A DNA stretch of 64,000 nt. Origin: Arcobacteraceae bacterium. GTDB taxonomy: Bacteria > Campylobacterota > Campylobacteria > Campylobacterales > Arcobacteraceae. The translations under genes were made by a program, and so were the position numbers. Shown one piece after another: positions 25,614 through 34,949 of this stretch. Within the stretch, counting starts at the first letter, position 1, and each line of letters starts with the position of its first letter. Where the stretch lies: assembly GCA_023229945.1 (NCBI GenBank), contig JALNYH010000001.1, forward strand, positions 124,001-188,000, in the 5' to 3' direction. The notes below the pieces were generated by a model. That model ran no database searches, was not told the DNA's origin, and saw only the letters and a list, made by a program, of their open reading frames with translations.

Positions 25614-26402
25614 ATGATTGATAAAAAAGGGTTTTTGTTAGAATCTATTATAAAAGCTTATATACTAAACTTAGAGCCAATAGGCTCGTCACAGCTTAAG
25701 CAAATGTATGATTTGGAATACTCTAGTGCTACTATTAGAGGATATTTCAAAAAGTTAGGTGATGAGGGGTTTTTGATTCAAGAACATGTGAGCAGTGGAA
25801 GGATTCCTTCTATTGAAGCATTGAAGAATTATTGGGCTCTTAATTTGGACTTTTCAAAAGAGGCTATTGATTATCAGTTATTACAACGATATGCAAAAAT
25901 TTTTGGTTTGAGTGTGGCTTTGAAGCAAGACTTGGATTCTATATTGGTTGAGGTATTGGATATCAATAGGAATTATATATTTTTGAGATTTCAAGATTTT
26001 GGTATCACTATAAAATACACAAATGCAATATATAAATTTTTGCAAGATATGATAGGGCTAGATGTAGAGCAGTTATTATCAGTTGCTAGACAAGTAGGAG
26101 CTAGTGAGCTTTATGGGGAGTTGTCAAATAAATTGCATTATAGTTCATATGAGATAATAAATGTAAAAGAGTATTTATCTTTGGCATTATCATATGATAT
26201 AAGTGATGGAGTAGTATCAAGTTTTTTAAATGGTACAATTTTTGATACTCTCAAAGATGGATTGTATTTTGAAAATTTACTACCAAGTGGACATATGGGA
26301 ATATGTAGTACTAGTAAAATAAATGGCAAAAATACAAAAATGTTAGTGATGGGAAATCTAACAAAAGATTATATTAATTTTTATGAAAGGATAGCTGCAT
26401 GA
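25614..26402 (+). CDS. hrcA: Heat-shock repressor HrcA
   Basis: The start at 25614 (MIDKKGF) is chosen because the upstream ATG lies within the CIRCE operator and AAAGAGA sits before this one. The 262-residue product opens with a winged helix (LEPIGSSQLKQ, SSATIRGYFKKLGDEGFL, HVSSGRIPS), as in HrcA, the repressor of class I heat-shock genes. The C-terminal part is shorter and more diverged than Gram-positive HrcA, normal for Campylobacterota. It overlaps grpE by four bases. Confidence 0.9.
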   Translation: MIDKKGFLLESIIKAYILNLEPIGSSQLKQMYDLEYSSATIRGYFKKLGDEGFLIQEHVSSGRIPSIEALKNYWALNLDFSKEAIDYQLLQRYAKIFGLSVALKQDLDSILVEVLDINRNYIFLRFQDFGITIKYTNAIYKFLQDMIGLDVEQLLSVARQVGASELYGELSNKLHYSSYEIINVKEYLSLALSYDISDGVVSSFLNGTIFDTLKDGLYFENLLPSGHMGICSTSKINGKNTKMLVMGNLTKDYINFYERIAA

Positions 26403-26962
26403 GTGAAAATAAAGAAAATTTAGACAATTTAGAGACAACAGAAGAGATAATCGGTGAAGATATTGAATGTGAAGTTGAGAATAAAGAGGGTATAGAGATA
26501 GATGAAGTTGCTATTTTAAAAGCCAAGCTTCAAGAAGCTGAAGAGAAATATCTAAGAGTTCATGCTGATTTTGAGAATATCAAAAAAAGGCTAGAAAAAG
26601 ATAAAATCCAAGCAATTGAGTATGCTAGTGAAAGATTTGCAAAAGATTTACTAAACCCAATAGACTCACTAGAGTTTGCAATAGCAAGTACACAAAACCC
26701 AGATGCTAATCCAGCTGAACTAGTAACAAAAATCAAAGAAGGATTGGAGCTAACTATTAGAAGCTTCAAAACTACATTTGAAAAGCACGGGATTGAGCTA
26801 GTAGATGTAGATAGTGGATTTGACCCAAATCTTCATGATGCAGTAATGCACGCTGAGAGTGACAATCACGATGATGGCGAGATAGTACAAGTACTTCAAA
26901 AAGGGTATAAGTATAAAGAGAGGTTGCTAAGACCAGCGATGGTATCAATCTGTAAAAAGTAG
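26399..26962 (+). CDS. grpE: Nucleotide exchange factor GrpE
   Basis: The product is 187 residues. It has an acidic N-terminal tail (residues 1-45), a long coiled coil (ILKAKLQEAEEKYLRVHADF), the central RFAKDLLNPIDSLEFA and the C-terminal beta domain (LHDAVMHAESD, GYKYKERLLRPAMVSI). GrpE releases ADP from DnaK. The gene is coupled to hrcA through an ATGA overlap and is followed by a 249-base repeat-filled gap before dnaK. Confidence 0.96.
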   Translation: MSENKENLDNLETTEEIIGEDIECEVENKEGIEIDEVAILKAKLQEAEEKYLRVHADFENIKKRLEKDKIQAIEYASERFAKDLLNPIDSLEFAIASTQNPDANPAELVTKIKEGLELTIRSFKTTFEKHGIELVDVDSGFDPNLHDAVMHAESDNHDDGEIVQVLQKGYKYKERLLRPAMVSICKK

Positions 26963-26964
26963 TT

Positions 26965-27088
26965 TAGAAATTTATCTTTTTGGACATTTCTGCGTTGGAG
27001 AAAAAGTTTAAAACAGTCACTTACTTTAGTAAGCTCCTATTTTAAACTTTTTCTCCGCCTTGAACTGCCTCAAAAATATAAATTTCTA
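26965..27088. repeat. Long imperfect inverted repeat between grpE and dnaK
   Basis: The core is a perfect stem (GGAGAAAAAGTTTAAAA at 26997 and its complement ending at 27056) enclosing a second palindrome (CTTACTTTAGTAAG). Outer arms (TAGAAATTTAT at 26965 and ATAAATTTCTA at 27088) extend it to 124 bases. It begins two bases after the grpE stop. As RNA it would form one long hairpin that could attenuate or process the grpE-dnaK transcript. Confidence 0.7.
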
Positions 27089-27097
27089 AGGTTTTGT

Positions 27098-27127
27098 GGA
27101 ACCCCGACTTCAGTCGGGCTTGTCTTA
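27098..27127 (+). repeat. Half double-hairpin element upstream of dnaK
   Basis: GGAACCCC, stem GACT, TC, AGTC, then GGGCTTGTCTTA is hairpin 1 of the family seen at 3179, 17659 and 17802. The following bases (ACCGAGATGTCG) look like a decayed hairpin 2 without the GGCGTTCC end. Confidence 0.7.
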
Positions 27128-27151
27128 AGATGACCGAGATGTCGTTAAACT

Positions 27152-27193
27152 AGAAAATAATTCAAAATTAAAAATTTAAAATTCAAAATTAAA
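27152..27193. repeat. Degenerate ATTCAAAATT-type repeats
   Basis: The 40 bases before the dnaK ribosome site consist of repeated and inverted ATTCAAAATT and AAATTTAAAATT words with a roughly seven-base period. The same words recur at 53947-54018. They give no coding potential. Confidence 0.5.
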
Positions 27194-27211
27194 GAAAGAA
27201 AAGGATATAAA

Positions 27212-29104
27212 ATGAGTAAAGTAATAGGAATAGATTTAGGAACAACAAACTCTTGTATGGCTATTTACGAGGGTGGTGAAGCGAAAATTATCCAAAATAA
27301 AGAGGGTAAAAACACAACTCCTTCAGTTGTAGCTTTCACAGATAAAGGTGAGGTTTTAGTTGGTGATCCAGCAAAAAGACAAGCTATCACAAATCCAGAA
27401 AAAACTATATATTCTATCAAAAGAATTATGGGATTAATGATGGATGAAAAAAATGCTCAATCAGCTCAAAGCAAAGTTGGGTACAAGATAGTAAATAGAA
27501 ATGGTGCAGCGGCTGTTGAAGTAGGTGGAAAAGTTTATACTCCACAAGAAATCAGTGCAAAAATTTTAGGTAAACTAAAATCTGATGCAGAAAGTTATCT
27601 TGGACAGAGCGTAACTGACGCTGTTATTACAGTACCAGCTTATTTCAACGATGCACAAAGAAAAGCAACTCAAGAAGCAGGAACAATTGCAGGATTAAAT
27701 GTACTAAGAATCATCAATGAGCCAACAGCTGCATCACTAGCTTATGGACTTGACAAAAAAGGTGAAGAAAAAGTAATGGTTTATGACCTAGGTGGAGGAA
27801 CATTTGATGTTACTGTACTTGAAATTGGTGATGGTACATTTGAAGTTCTTTCAACTGATGGAAATGCGTTCTTAGGTGGAGATGACTTTGACAATAGAAT
27901 CATTGACTGGTTGGCTAGTGAGTTTAAAAGTGATTATGGAATAGATTTGAAATCTGATAAAATGGCATTACAAAGATTAAAAGATGCGGCTGAAAATGCT
28001 AAAAAAGAGCTTTCAAGTGCAGCTGAAACTGAAATCAACTTACCATTTATTACAGCAGATGCAAGTGGTCCAAAACACCTTGTAAAAACATTGACAAGAG
28101 CAAAATTTGAGTCAATGACTGAAGATTTGGTATCTGAAACATTAGCTCACATCAATACAGCATTAAAAGACTCAGGTCTTGGCAAAGGTGAAATTCAAGA
28201 GATTATCATGGTTGGTGGAAGTATAAGAATTCCAAAAGTTCAAGAAGTAGTGAAAAATTTCTTCGGAAAAGAACTAAACAAAAGTGTAAATCCTGATGAG
28301 GTTGTAGCTGCTGGTGCTGCGGTTCAAGGTGGGGTATTAAAAGGTGATGTAAAAGATGTGTTATTACTTGATGTTACGCCACTAAGCCTTGGTATCGAGA
28401 CTTTAGGTGGAGTTGCTACGAAACTAATAGATAAAGGTACAACAATACCTGTTAAAAAATCTCAAGTTTTCTCAACAGCAGAAGACAATCAACCAGCAGT
28501 TTCAATACATGTAGTGCAAGGTGAGAGAGAGTTTGCTAAAGATAACAAATCTTTAGGTATGTTTGAACTAAGAGATATCCCAGCAGCTAGAAGAGGTGTA
28601 CCTCAAATCGAAGTTACATTTGATATAGATGCAAATGGTGTACTTAATGTATCAGCAAAAGATAAAGGTACTGGAAAAGAGAGCAAAATTACTATTAGCG
28701 GAAGTTCAGGACTAAGTGATGATGAAATCCAAAGAATGGTAAACGAAGCTGAAGCAAATAAAGAAGTTGACCAAAAGAAAAAAGAGTTGATTGAAACAAA
28801 AAATCAAGCGGAAAGCTTATTGCATAGCACTAAAAAATCTTTAGAAGAAAACAAAGGCGTAGTAACTCCAGAAGAAGAACAAGCTATCATTGATGCTGGT
28901 GCTGCTTTGGAAGAAGTATTGAAAAATGACAATGCAACAAAAGAAGAAATTGATGCAAAAGTACAAGACCTTACAACTGCAAGCCACAAACTAGCTGAAG
29001 CTATGTACAAAAAAGAGCAAGGCGGATGTGCAGATGGAAGTTGTAACCCAAATGATAACAAAAAGAAAAAAGATGATGATGTAATCGATGCGGAAGTTGA
29101 GTAA
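27212..29104 (+). CDS. dnaK: Chaperone DnaK (Hsp70)
   Basis: The product is 630 residues, full length. ATPase signatures are IGIDLGTTNSCMA, VYDLGGGTFDVTVLE and IIMVGGSIRIPKVQEVV (the last has Ile where Thr is usual). The substrate domain (LLLDVTPLSLGIETLGG) and a helical lid follow. The C-terminus has GGCADGSC and a lysine/aspartate tail ending DDDVIDAEVE. It is separated from grpE by three repeat elements, yet no independent promoter or CIRCE was recognised, so expression probably depends on read-through or a promoter I cannot see. Confidence 0.97.
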   Translation: MSKVIGIDLGTTNSCMAIYEGGEAKIIQNKEGKNTTPSVVAFTDKGEVLVGDPAKRQAITNPEKTIYSIKRIMGLMMDEKNAQSAQSKVGYKIVNRNGAAAVEVGGKVYTPQEISAKILGKLKSDAESYLGQSVTDAVITVPAYFNDAQRKATQEAGTIAGLNVLRIINEPTAASLAYGLDKKGEEKVMVYDLGGGTFDVTVLEIGDGTFEVLSTDGNAFLGGDDFDNRIIDWLASEFKSDYGIDLKSDKMALQRLKDAAENAKKELSSAAETEINLPFITADASGPKHLVKTLTRAKFESMTEDLVSETLAHINTALKDSGLGKGEIQEIIMVGGSIRIPKVQEVVKNFFGKELNKSVNPDEVVAAGAAVQGGVLKGDVKDVLLLDVTPLSLGIETLGGVATKLIDKGTTIPVKKSQVFSTAEDNQPAVSIHVVQGEREFAKDNKSLGMFELRDIPAARRGVPQIEVTFDIDANGVLNVSAKDKGTGKESKITISGSSGLSDDEIQRMVNEAEANKEVDQKKKELIETKNQAESLLHSTKKSLEENKGVVTPEEEQAIIDAGAALEEVLKNDNATKEEIDAKVQDLTTASHKLAEAMYKKEQGGCADGSCNPNDNKKKKDDDVIDAEVE

Positions 29105-29111
29105 TTAATTA

Positions 29112-29192
29112 GAGGTACTAAGCACTAAGTGCTGAGGTACTGAGTCTTGTATTAGCTCAGAACCTTAGTACCTCAGTACCTCAGAACTAAGG
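29112..29192. repeat. Heptamer-like repeat with inverted arms
   Basis: The left arm is built of imperfect seven-base units (GGTACTA, AGCACTA, AGTGCTG, AGGTACT) and the right arm of their complements (CTTAGTA, CCTCAGTA, CCTCAGAA). The two can fold on one another. The right arm ends in AAGG, which serves as the ribosome site for the deaminase. Related words occur at 61381-61424. Confidence 0.55.
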
Positions 29193-29198
29193 TTTTAA

Positions 29199-29642
29199 AT
29201 GAACAAATACATGAAAAAAGCCATAAATGAAGCTATAAAAGGGGTTAACCAAAATCATGGTGGTCCTTTTGGAGCTGTTATTGTCAAAAATGGTGAAATA
29301 GTATCTACCGCACACAATCAAGTCCTAAAATCAAACGATCCAACTTCTCATGCTGAAATAAATGCAATCAAAAAAGCTTCCAAAAAACTTCAAACTTTTG
29401 ACTTAAGTGGATGTGATATATATACTACTTGTATGCCTTGTCCTATGTGTATGGGTGCTATTAGATGGGCTAATATATCCAATATTTACTATGGTGCTAC
29501 AAGTGAAGATGCCCAAAGTTTAGGCTTTAGAGACAAGTTATTTTATGATGAAGAACATCAAAATATAAGAAGTATTGATAGAGCATCGTGCCTTAGTGTT
29601 TTTAGACTATGGAGTGAAAAGCCAAATAAAACTATATATTGA
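29199..29642 (+). CDS. Nucleoside/guanine deaminase family protein
   Basis: The product is 147 residues with the cytidine-deaminase-like zinc site: SHAEINAIKKA (His, Glu) and CMPCPMCMGAI (two Cys). The motif set and C-terminal region (SLGFRDKLFYDE) resemble GuaD-type guanine deaminases of bacteria more than tRNA adenosine deaminases (TadA), whose hallmark C-terminal helix is absent. The likely reaction is guanine to xanthine, to be confirmed. The ribosome site lies within the repeat arm just upstream. Confidence 0.78.
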   Translation: MNKYMKKAINEAIKGVNQNHGGPFGAVIVKNGEIVSTAHNQVLKSNDPTSHAEINAIKKASKKLQTFDLSGCDIYTTCMPCPMCMGAIRWANISNIYYGATSEDAQSLGFRDKLFYDEEHQNIRSIDRASCLSVFRLWSEKPNKTIY

Positions 29643-29709
29643 CTCTTCTATATATACCCAAATAGCGTTTATTTTGTTATAATATACTTAGCTAAAGTGG
29701 GGGTGTAAT

Positions 29710-32271
29710 ATGTTGAAAAAGATTTTTTATACAATTGCTGGTATATTTTTAACTTATACTTTTCTAGGATTTTTGGTATTACCATATATTATCAAGTCAC
29801 AAGCAATAAATTATGTTCAAGAAAATCTAAACAAAGAGTTAGATATTGAGAAAATCTCATTTAATCCATTTTTATTTAATATTGATATTAATAATATATC
29901 TTTAAAAGATAGTGGTGAAACAATAATTTCTTTTGAAAATATATTGGTTGATTTTGATTTGATGCAAACTATATCCAATAAATATCTAAATTTTGAAGAA
30001 CTTACTTTAAATAAACCATATATCAATATACAAATTAATCAAAACAAAGAATTAAACCTTTTGAGTTTGATACCATCTAAATCAAACGATACTACACAAC
30101 AAAAACAACAACCAGACAATGAATTAATCAAACTGAAACTTGATAAATTTAATATAATAAGTGGTAATATAAATTTTAGTGATTATTCTTTTACAACTCC
30201 TTTAAATTTCAATCTTGATAATATTAACTATACTTTAAGAGATTTAAGTACGCTAGCAAATACCATTGCATCGCAAAATATAACTATCACCATAAACGAA
30301 GATTCTTATTTGCGATACAAGGGTGGACTTTCTTTGGACGCACTGAAAGCATACGGGATTTTAGAACTTGAGAATTTTAAACTATCTTCAATATGGGATT
30401 CTATAAAAAATCAAGCTAATATTGAAATTGGTAAAGATTTAATATTGGATACAAAAGTGGGTTTTGCTTTGCACTTAGATGGTGAACCAACTATTATTTT
30501 AAATGACACAACTATAAATCTAAAAAATTTTCATATCACAGAAAAAGATAATTCAACTATTATATCATTGAATAATTTTGCTATTAATGAATTGAACTTA
30601 AAATACCCACAAACTCCAAATACAAAAATCTTAGCAACAGATTCAATTTTGCAAATAGACAGTGGTAAAATTATAACAAATTCTCTAATCAAGATAGAAC
30701 CATTGAGTGCAGAGGTTGATTATCAACTGGAAAATGTATCTTTAGATATTGTAAATGATATTTTGTCTAAAATGATGTTTTTGGATATAAAATCAGCTTT
30801 TTTGAATGCTAAGGGAAAAGTAGTATATGCAAATAATAATATTCTAGCAACAACAGATATTTCTTTGGATAAGCTTAGTATTTATAATAATGATATTAGA
30901 CTAGTAGAAACAGAAAATATTTTTGTAAATAATCTAAGTTTTGACCAATCCAAAAATCAACTTGATATAAAACATATAGATATAAAATCCCCATATATTT
31001 TTGCACAGATTGATAAAAATAAGAATCTTAATTTTACAAAATTAAATAAAAATAACAATACAAAACCATCACAAAATGAATCTACGCCTATGAATATAAA
31101 GGTCGGTTCTTTGGATATTAAAAAGGGTGCAATGGATTTTGAAGATTTGACATTACCAATACATTTTAAACTCTCAAATAGAGATATTAATGGTACTTTT
31201 TCTGAATTTGATACCAAAAGTACCAAGCCTACAATTATAAAACTTGATGGTAGTATAGGTCAATATGGATATATGAAAATCAATGGAGATTTGGTACATA
31301 ATGATTTAAAAAGTTATACAAATCTAAAAATTGATTTTGATAATATAGCTTTAAATGAACTATCTGGATATTCTGGTAAGTTTGTGGGAAGGAAGATAGA
31401 AGATGGTAAGCTTACTTTGGATTTGAAATATTATATAGAAAAATCAAAACTTGATGCGAAGAATAATTTAGTGATAAGTCAAATTAAACTAGGTGATAAA
31501 ATAGAAAGCGAAGAAGCTGTAAGTTTGCCTTTGGAACTGGCTATTGCTATTTTGGAAGATAGAAATGGAATTATAGATATAAAGCTCCCTATCAAAGGTG
31601 ATTTGGATAATCCGCAGTTTAGTATAGCTCCTATAGTTTGGCAGGCTTTTACAAATATTCTTGCAAAAGCAATTACAGCTCCATTTTCATTGCTTGGGTC
31701 ATTGTTTGGTTTTGGGGAAGATGAAATAAATAGTGTTCCTTTTTATTTTGGAAATTCTGATATTACACCTGTCCAAAAAGAATCTTTAGACAAGATAGCA
31801 CAAATCCTACAAAGTAGACCAAAGCTAGCTATCGAAATCAACCCTTCTTATGATGCAAAGGAAGATTTACAAGCTATTCAAAAAATAGTATTTACACAAA
31901 TTCTCAAAGAAGCACTAAAAGAAGTCAAACCTGAAGAATATGATAAAGAATATATTTCATACTTAGAAAAGAGCTACACATCTTTTGGTGGTGATTTTGA
32001 GAAAGTAAAACAAAAATATACAAAAGATAAAGAATTTGATGAAAGACTCTACAAAGAAGAACTTTCAAACTTTTTAATACTCAAACAAGTTGTAGAACCT
32101 AAATCTTTGGAAGATCTAGCAAAACAAAGGGTGGTAAATATTGAAAAATATCTTAATAGTAATAGTGTTTTGCAAGAGCAAATTGTGGTGTTGGATAATG
32201 TGGTGAAGGTAAAAGGTGATGAGAAATATGCTAAGGTAGAATTGAAGCTTAGTGATATCAAATATAAATAG
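29710..32271 (+). CDS. AsmA-like / DUF748 inner-membrane protein
   Basis: The product is 853 residues. An N-terminal membrane helix (about 5-25) is followed by YVQENLNKELDIEKISFNPFLFNIDINNISL, the usual opening of DUF748 proteins, relatives of AsmA. A long beta-rich region follows, then SLPLELAIAILEDRNGIIDIKLPIKGDLDNPQFS and the C-terminal OmpA-like or coiled stretch with FYFGNSDITPVQKESLDKIA. AsmA-like proteins bridge the periplasm and move lipids to the outer membrane. Whether this one does is inferred. A GGGGGTG ribosome site precedes the ATG. Confidence 0.82.
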   Translation: MLKKIFYTIAGIFLTYTFLGFLVLPYIIKSQAINYVQENLNKELDIEKISFNPFLFNIDINNISLKDSGETIISFENILVDFDLMQTISNKYLNFEELTLNKPYINIQINQNKELNLLSLIPSKSNDTTQQKQQPDNELIKLKLDKFNIISGNINFSDYSFTTPLNFNLDNINYTLRDLSTLANTIASQNITITINEDSYLRYKGGLSLDALKAYGILELENFKLSSIWDSIKNQANIEIGKDLILDTKVGFALHLDGEPTIILNDTTINLKNFHITEKDNSTIISLNNFAINELNLKYPQTPNTKILATDSILQIDSGKIITNSLIKIEPLSAEVDYQLENVSLDIVNDILSKMMFLDIKSAFLNAKGKVVYANNNILATTDISLDKLSIYNNDIRLVETENIFVNNLSFDQSKNQLDIKHIDIKSPYIFAQIDKNKNLNFTKLNKNNNTKPSQNESTPMNIKVGSLDIKKGAMDFEDLTLPIHFKLSNRDINGTFSEFDTKSTKPTIIKLDGSIGQYGYMKINGDLVHNDLKSYTNLKIDFDNIALNELSGYSGKFVGRKIEDGKLTLDLKYYIEKSKLDAKNNLVISQIKLGDKIESEEAVSLPLELAIAILEDRNGIIDIKLPIKGDLDNPQFSIAPIVWQAFTNILAKAITAPFSLLGSLFGFGEDEINSVPFYFGNSDITPVQKESLDKIAQILQSRPKLAIEINPSYDAKEDLQAIQKIVFTQILKEALKEVKPEEYDKEYISYLEKSYTSFGGDFEKVKQKYTKDKEFDERLYKEELSNFLILKQVVEPKSLEDLAKQRVVNIEKYLNSNSVLQEQIVVLDNVVKVKGDEKYAKVELKLSDIKYK

Positions 32272-32273
32272 TC

Positions 32274-32294
32274 ACTCCGAACTAGATTCGGAGT
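32274..32294. terminator. Hairpin between convergent genes
   Basis: ACTCCGAA, a CTAGA loop and TTCGGAGT form an eight-base perfect stem just after the DUF748 stop and before the 3' end of the next minus-strand gene. There is no clear T-tract, so it is a possible rather than certain terminator. Confidence 0.45.
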
Positions 32295-32313
32295 CTCTAC
32301 TAATAAGTATATA

Positions 32314-33165
32314 TTACTTGTACGCTCTTATTACAAATCCACGGCTTATTTTTGAGTTGATTGTATAGTTTACTGGAGTTAGGTTGATATCTTCTCCAAT
32401 TATCTCTTTTGCTTTCCAGCTAGCTTCTACTACTCTATGGCGTGATAATCCCATAGATGCAAACTCTACCATATTTGCTGTAGCTGTTTCTTTGAAAAAT
32501 GATTTTAGATAGATTTTGTCATCATCATTTACTACACCAATAATCTCAAATTTAGATGCACTTTTATTATCATTTAGGAATTGTGAAATATTCTCAAGAC
32601 ATCTATCTGGCACCATAAATGAACCAACTTTTGCTTCATAACATTTGAAAAGGTTAAATTCATCAGTTGAGCTAATAGGTTCATAATCAGTATTTGTATT
32701 TTCACTTATTGTTTCAATAACTGGTGCTATTGGTTTGACAGTTTGAGGTATTGTTTTGGCAACTTCAGGCTTTGTTACAACTTCTTTTGTCGGAGTCACT
32801 TTCTTTGTAGCTTCTGCTTCTTTTGTCTTAAGGAGTTCTTTCAAATCAGCAATAGTAGTTAGTAATTCTTGTGTGTTTTGATTGTATTGTTCTACCGTTA
32901 CATTGGCATTATCTGTGGTTGGAATTGCGACATTTGTTTGTGATGTTTTTGAAGTAGTTGTACCTACATAAAAACTGATAATTGTGGCAAGAAATAGTAC
33001 AATACCAAATAAAATATAATTTGTAATACTAGGGTTCTTTATAGTATCAGCAGTAGCATTATCATTATTTGGTTTTTTAGCATAATTTTTGGATGCTAAA
33101 GTCTCTTGAACTCTTTGTTCTAGTATCTTTTTGATACCTTCTTTGTCGTCAATTTTGAATTCCAT
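32314..33165 (-). CDS. Hypothetical single-pass membrane protein
   Basis: The product is 283 residues: a cytoplasmic N-terminal segment, one helix at 50-67, a Thr/Lys/Val/Glu-rich low-complexity linker (about 75-150, with many TKEVVTKPEV-like units), and a C-terminal domain of about 120 residues (NLFKCYEAKVGSFMVPDRCLE through SRGFVIRAYK) with two cysteines. The last part resembles a periplasmic peptidoglycan- or OmpA-type domain only loosely. No family is claimed. It follows dedA in the same direction. Confidence 0.6.
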   Translation of the reverse strand: MEFKIDDKEGIKKILEQRVQETLASKNYAKKPNNDNATADTIKNPSITNYILFGIVLFLATIISFYVGTTTSKTSQTNVAIPTTDNANVTVEQYNQNTQELLTTIADLKELLKTKEAEATKKVTPTKEVVTKPEVAKTIPQTVKPIAPVIETISENTNTDYEPISSTDEFNLFKCYEAKVGSFMVPDRCLENISQFLNDNKSASKFEIIGVVNDDDKIYLKSFFKETATANMVEFASMGLSRHRVVEASWKAKEIIGEDINLTPVNYTINSKISRGFVIRAYK

Positions 33166-33218
33166 TACACACTCCTATATAAAATGCAATCTTAACATAG
33201 TTTCAATAAAAGTAGAAT

Positions 33219-33833
33219 TTATTTTTTCTTGCTAATAATTCCTTTTTTAATTTGTAATCGTATATAAAATATAGCACCAACAACCAACAAAACCAAAATT
33301 GATATAATAATAGTTTGTAAATACTCTTTTAGTAGAACTTCATTATGCCCTATATAATACCCCAAAAGTGCCAAAATAGCAACCCAAATCCCAGCTCCAA
33401 GGGATGTATAAATACTAAATTTGAGTAAATCCATCCGTGCAAGACCAGCAGGAAGTGAAATATATTGTCTCACAGCTGGTATTAGTCTTCCGCTAAAAGT
33501 AGAAATATGACCATGACGAGCAAAGAAATCTTCCATTTTTTGTAAAGATTCTTCTTTTATCAAAACATATTTGCCATATCGTGCCAAAAATGCTCTACCA
33601 AAACGAAGGGCTAGATAATAATTAAACAAAGCCCCAGCAAGACTTCCACCAATACCACACGCAATGGCAAGTGCCAAATTCATCTCACCTTTGTATGCAA
33701 GATATCCAGCTGGAATCATCACTACTTCAGAAGGAAATGGGAAAAAAGAACTTTCCAAAAACATCATTACAAATATTCCAATATATCCCAAATCCCCAAC
33801 AGTTTTGACTATCCAAGCTATTATTTCACCCAT
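33219..33833 (-). CDS. DedA-family membrane protein
   Basis: The product is 204 residues with about five membrane helices. Family motifs are visible: FLESSFFPFPSEVVMIPAGY, the GxxxG-rich GGSLAGALFNYYLALRFGR and GRLIPAVRQYISLPAG. DedA proteins are thought to be lipid scramblases or transporters needed for membrane potential and division. It starts one base before the mltA stop is reached (33834), so it is tightly coupled to mltA. Confidence 0.9.
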   Translation of the reverse strand: MGEIIAWIVKTVGDLGYIGIFVMMFLESSFFPFPSEVVMIPAGYLAYKGEMNLALAIACGIGGSLAGALFNYYLALRFGRAFLARYGKYVLIKEESLQKMEDFFARHGHISTFSGRLIPAVRQYISLPAGLARMDLLKFSIYTSLGAGIWVAILALLGYYIGHNEVLLKEYLQTIIISILVLLVVGAIFYIRLQIKKGIISKKK

Positions 33834-34949
33834 TTATTTCCTTTGGTCTTTGATATCATTTGGGACAAAAATATACATCTCAAAAGGCTCTTTCATCACC
33901 CCTGCAGCTTCTTTGGCTTCTTTTCCATATCCCCAAAAGAAATCAGCTCTAATCTCACCTTTTATAGCTCCACCAGTATCTGTAGCTATTACTATATCAT
34001 CTATAGGTTCTTTTGTAATAGGATGAGAAGTGTTGATAAATACTGGCAACCCAAGAGGTATGAAAGTCCTATCTACGGCTATATTCTTTTTGGCGATTAG
34101 CTCAGTCCCAAGTGATCCAGTTGCACCTTTTTTATTGGTAGTAAAAAATATATAACTTTGATTTTGGTTGAGTATTTCATCTTTTTTGTCTGGATTGTCT
34201 TGAATCCATGAGGCAATAGTTTGTAAGCTTACATTGGTTTGGTCTAATTCACCCATTTGTACAAGAGTTCTTCCTATAGCGTAGTATTTATGTCCATTTT
34301 GTATCCCGTATCCCACATTTATGATAGTTCCATCTTCAAACTTCACTTTGCCTGAGCCTTGAATATGTAAAAAAAACAGTTCAACTTCATCATCCACATA
34401 GGCAATCACTTCATAATTCTTTTCATCACGATTATTGATTTCTTCCCTTGAATAATATGGAACTATTTTATTCCCTTGTATTCTTCCTCTTAGTCTATAT
34501 TTACCAAGTTCTGGATAAACTTCACTCATATCTATTATAAATATATCATTTGGTATTTTGTAAATGGGATATTTATATCGATCTGTTTTTATTAAGCTTC
34601 CATATAGCATAGACTCAAAATATCCAGTCATAAGACCAGTATTTGAGTGTTTATCATCATACATTTTGTAAGGAGTGAAGTTTTTAGTAAAAAACTCTTT
34701 TGGATTTGTTGAGATTTTTGCATTTTCACAAGAAGATTTAAGAAGCTCAAACCTAGCACTTCTTTGACATCCTTGCAAAAAAGCATCAAGTGAGCCTTGA
34801 AAATCAACATTTTCAAACCCTTTTATTTCATTCCAAGATGATTGTACCAAATTTGCATTTGAAAAATCAAACTTTTCATATTTTTGAGTACACCCTCCCA
34901 AAAATAAGATTATCAAAACAAAAGGGGTAAAAAGTTTTATATAATTCAT
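33834..34949 (-). CDS. mltA: Membrane-bound lytic murein transglycosylase A (MltA)
   Basis: The product is 371 residues with a lipobox FLGGC (C20), so it is an outer-membrane lipoprotein. The MltA domain is seen in MTGYFESMLYGS, YRLRGRIQGNKIVPYYSREEI, FLHIQGSGKV and the 3D-type active-site segment ATDTGGAIKGEIRADFFWGYG, which carries the catalytic aspartate. It cleaves peptidoglycan to 1,6-anhydro products. The start overlaps the upstream 88-residue gene (ATGA). Confidence 0.94.
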   Translation of the reverse strand: MNYIKLFTPFVLIILFLGGCTQKYEKFDFSNANLVQSSWNEIKGFENVDFQGSLDAFLQGCQRSARFELLKSSCENAKISTNPKEFFTKNFTPYKMYDDKHSNTGLMTGYFESMLYGSLIKTDRYKYPIYKIPNDIFIIDMSEVYPELGKYRLRGRIQGNKIVPYYSREEINNRDEKNYEVIAYVDDEVELFFLHIQGSGKVKFEDGTIINVGYGIQNGHKYYAIGRTLVQMGELDQTNVSLQTIASWIQDNPDKKDEILNQNQSYIFFTTNKKGATGSLGTELIAKKNIAVDRTFIPLGLPVFINTSHPITKEPIDDIVIATDTGGAIKGEIRADFFWGYGKEAKEAAGVMKEPFEMYIFVPNDIKDQRK

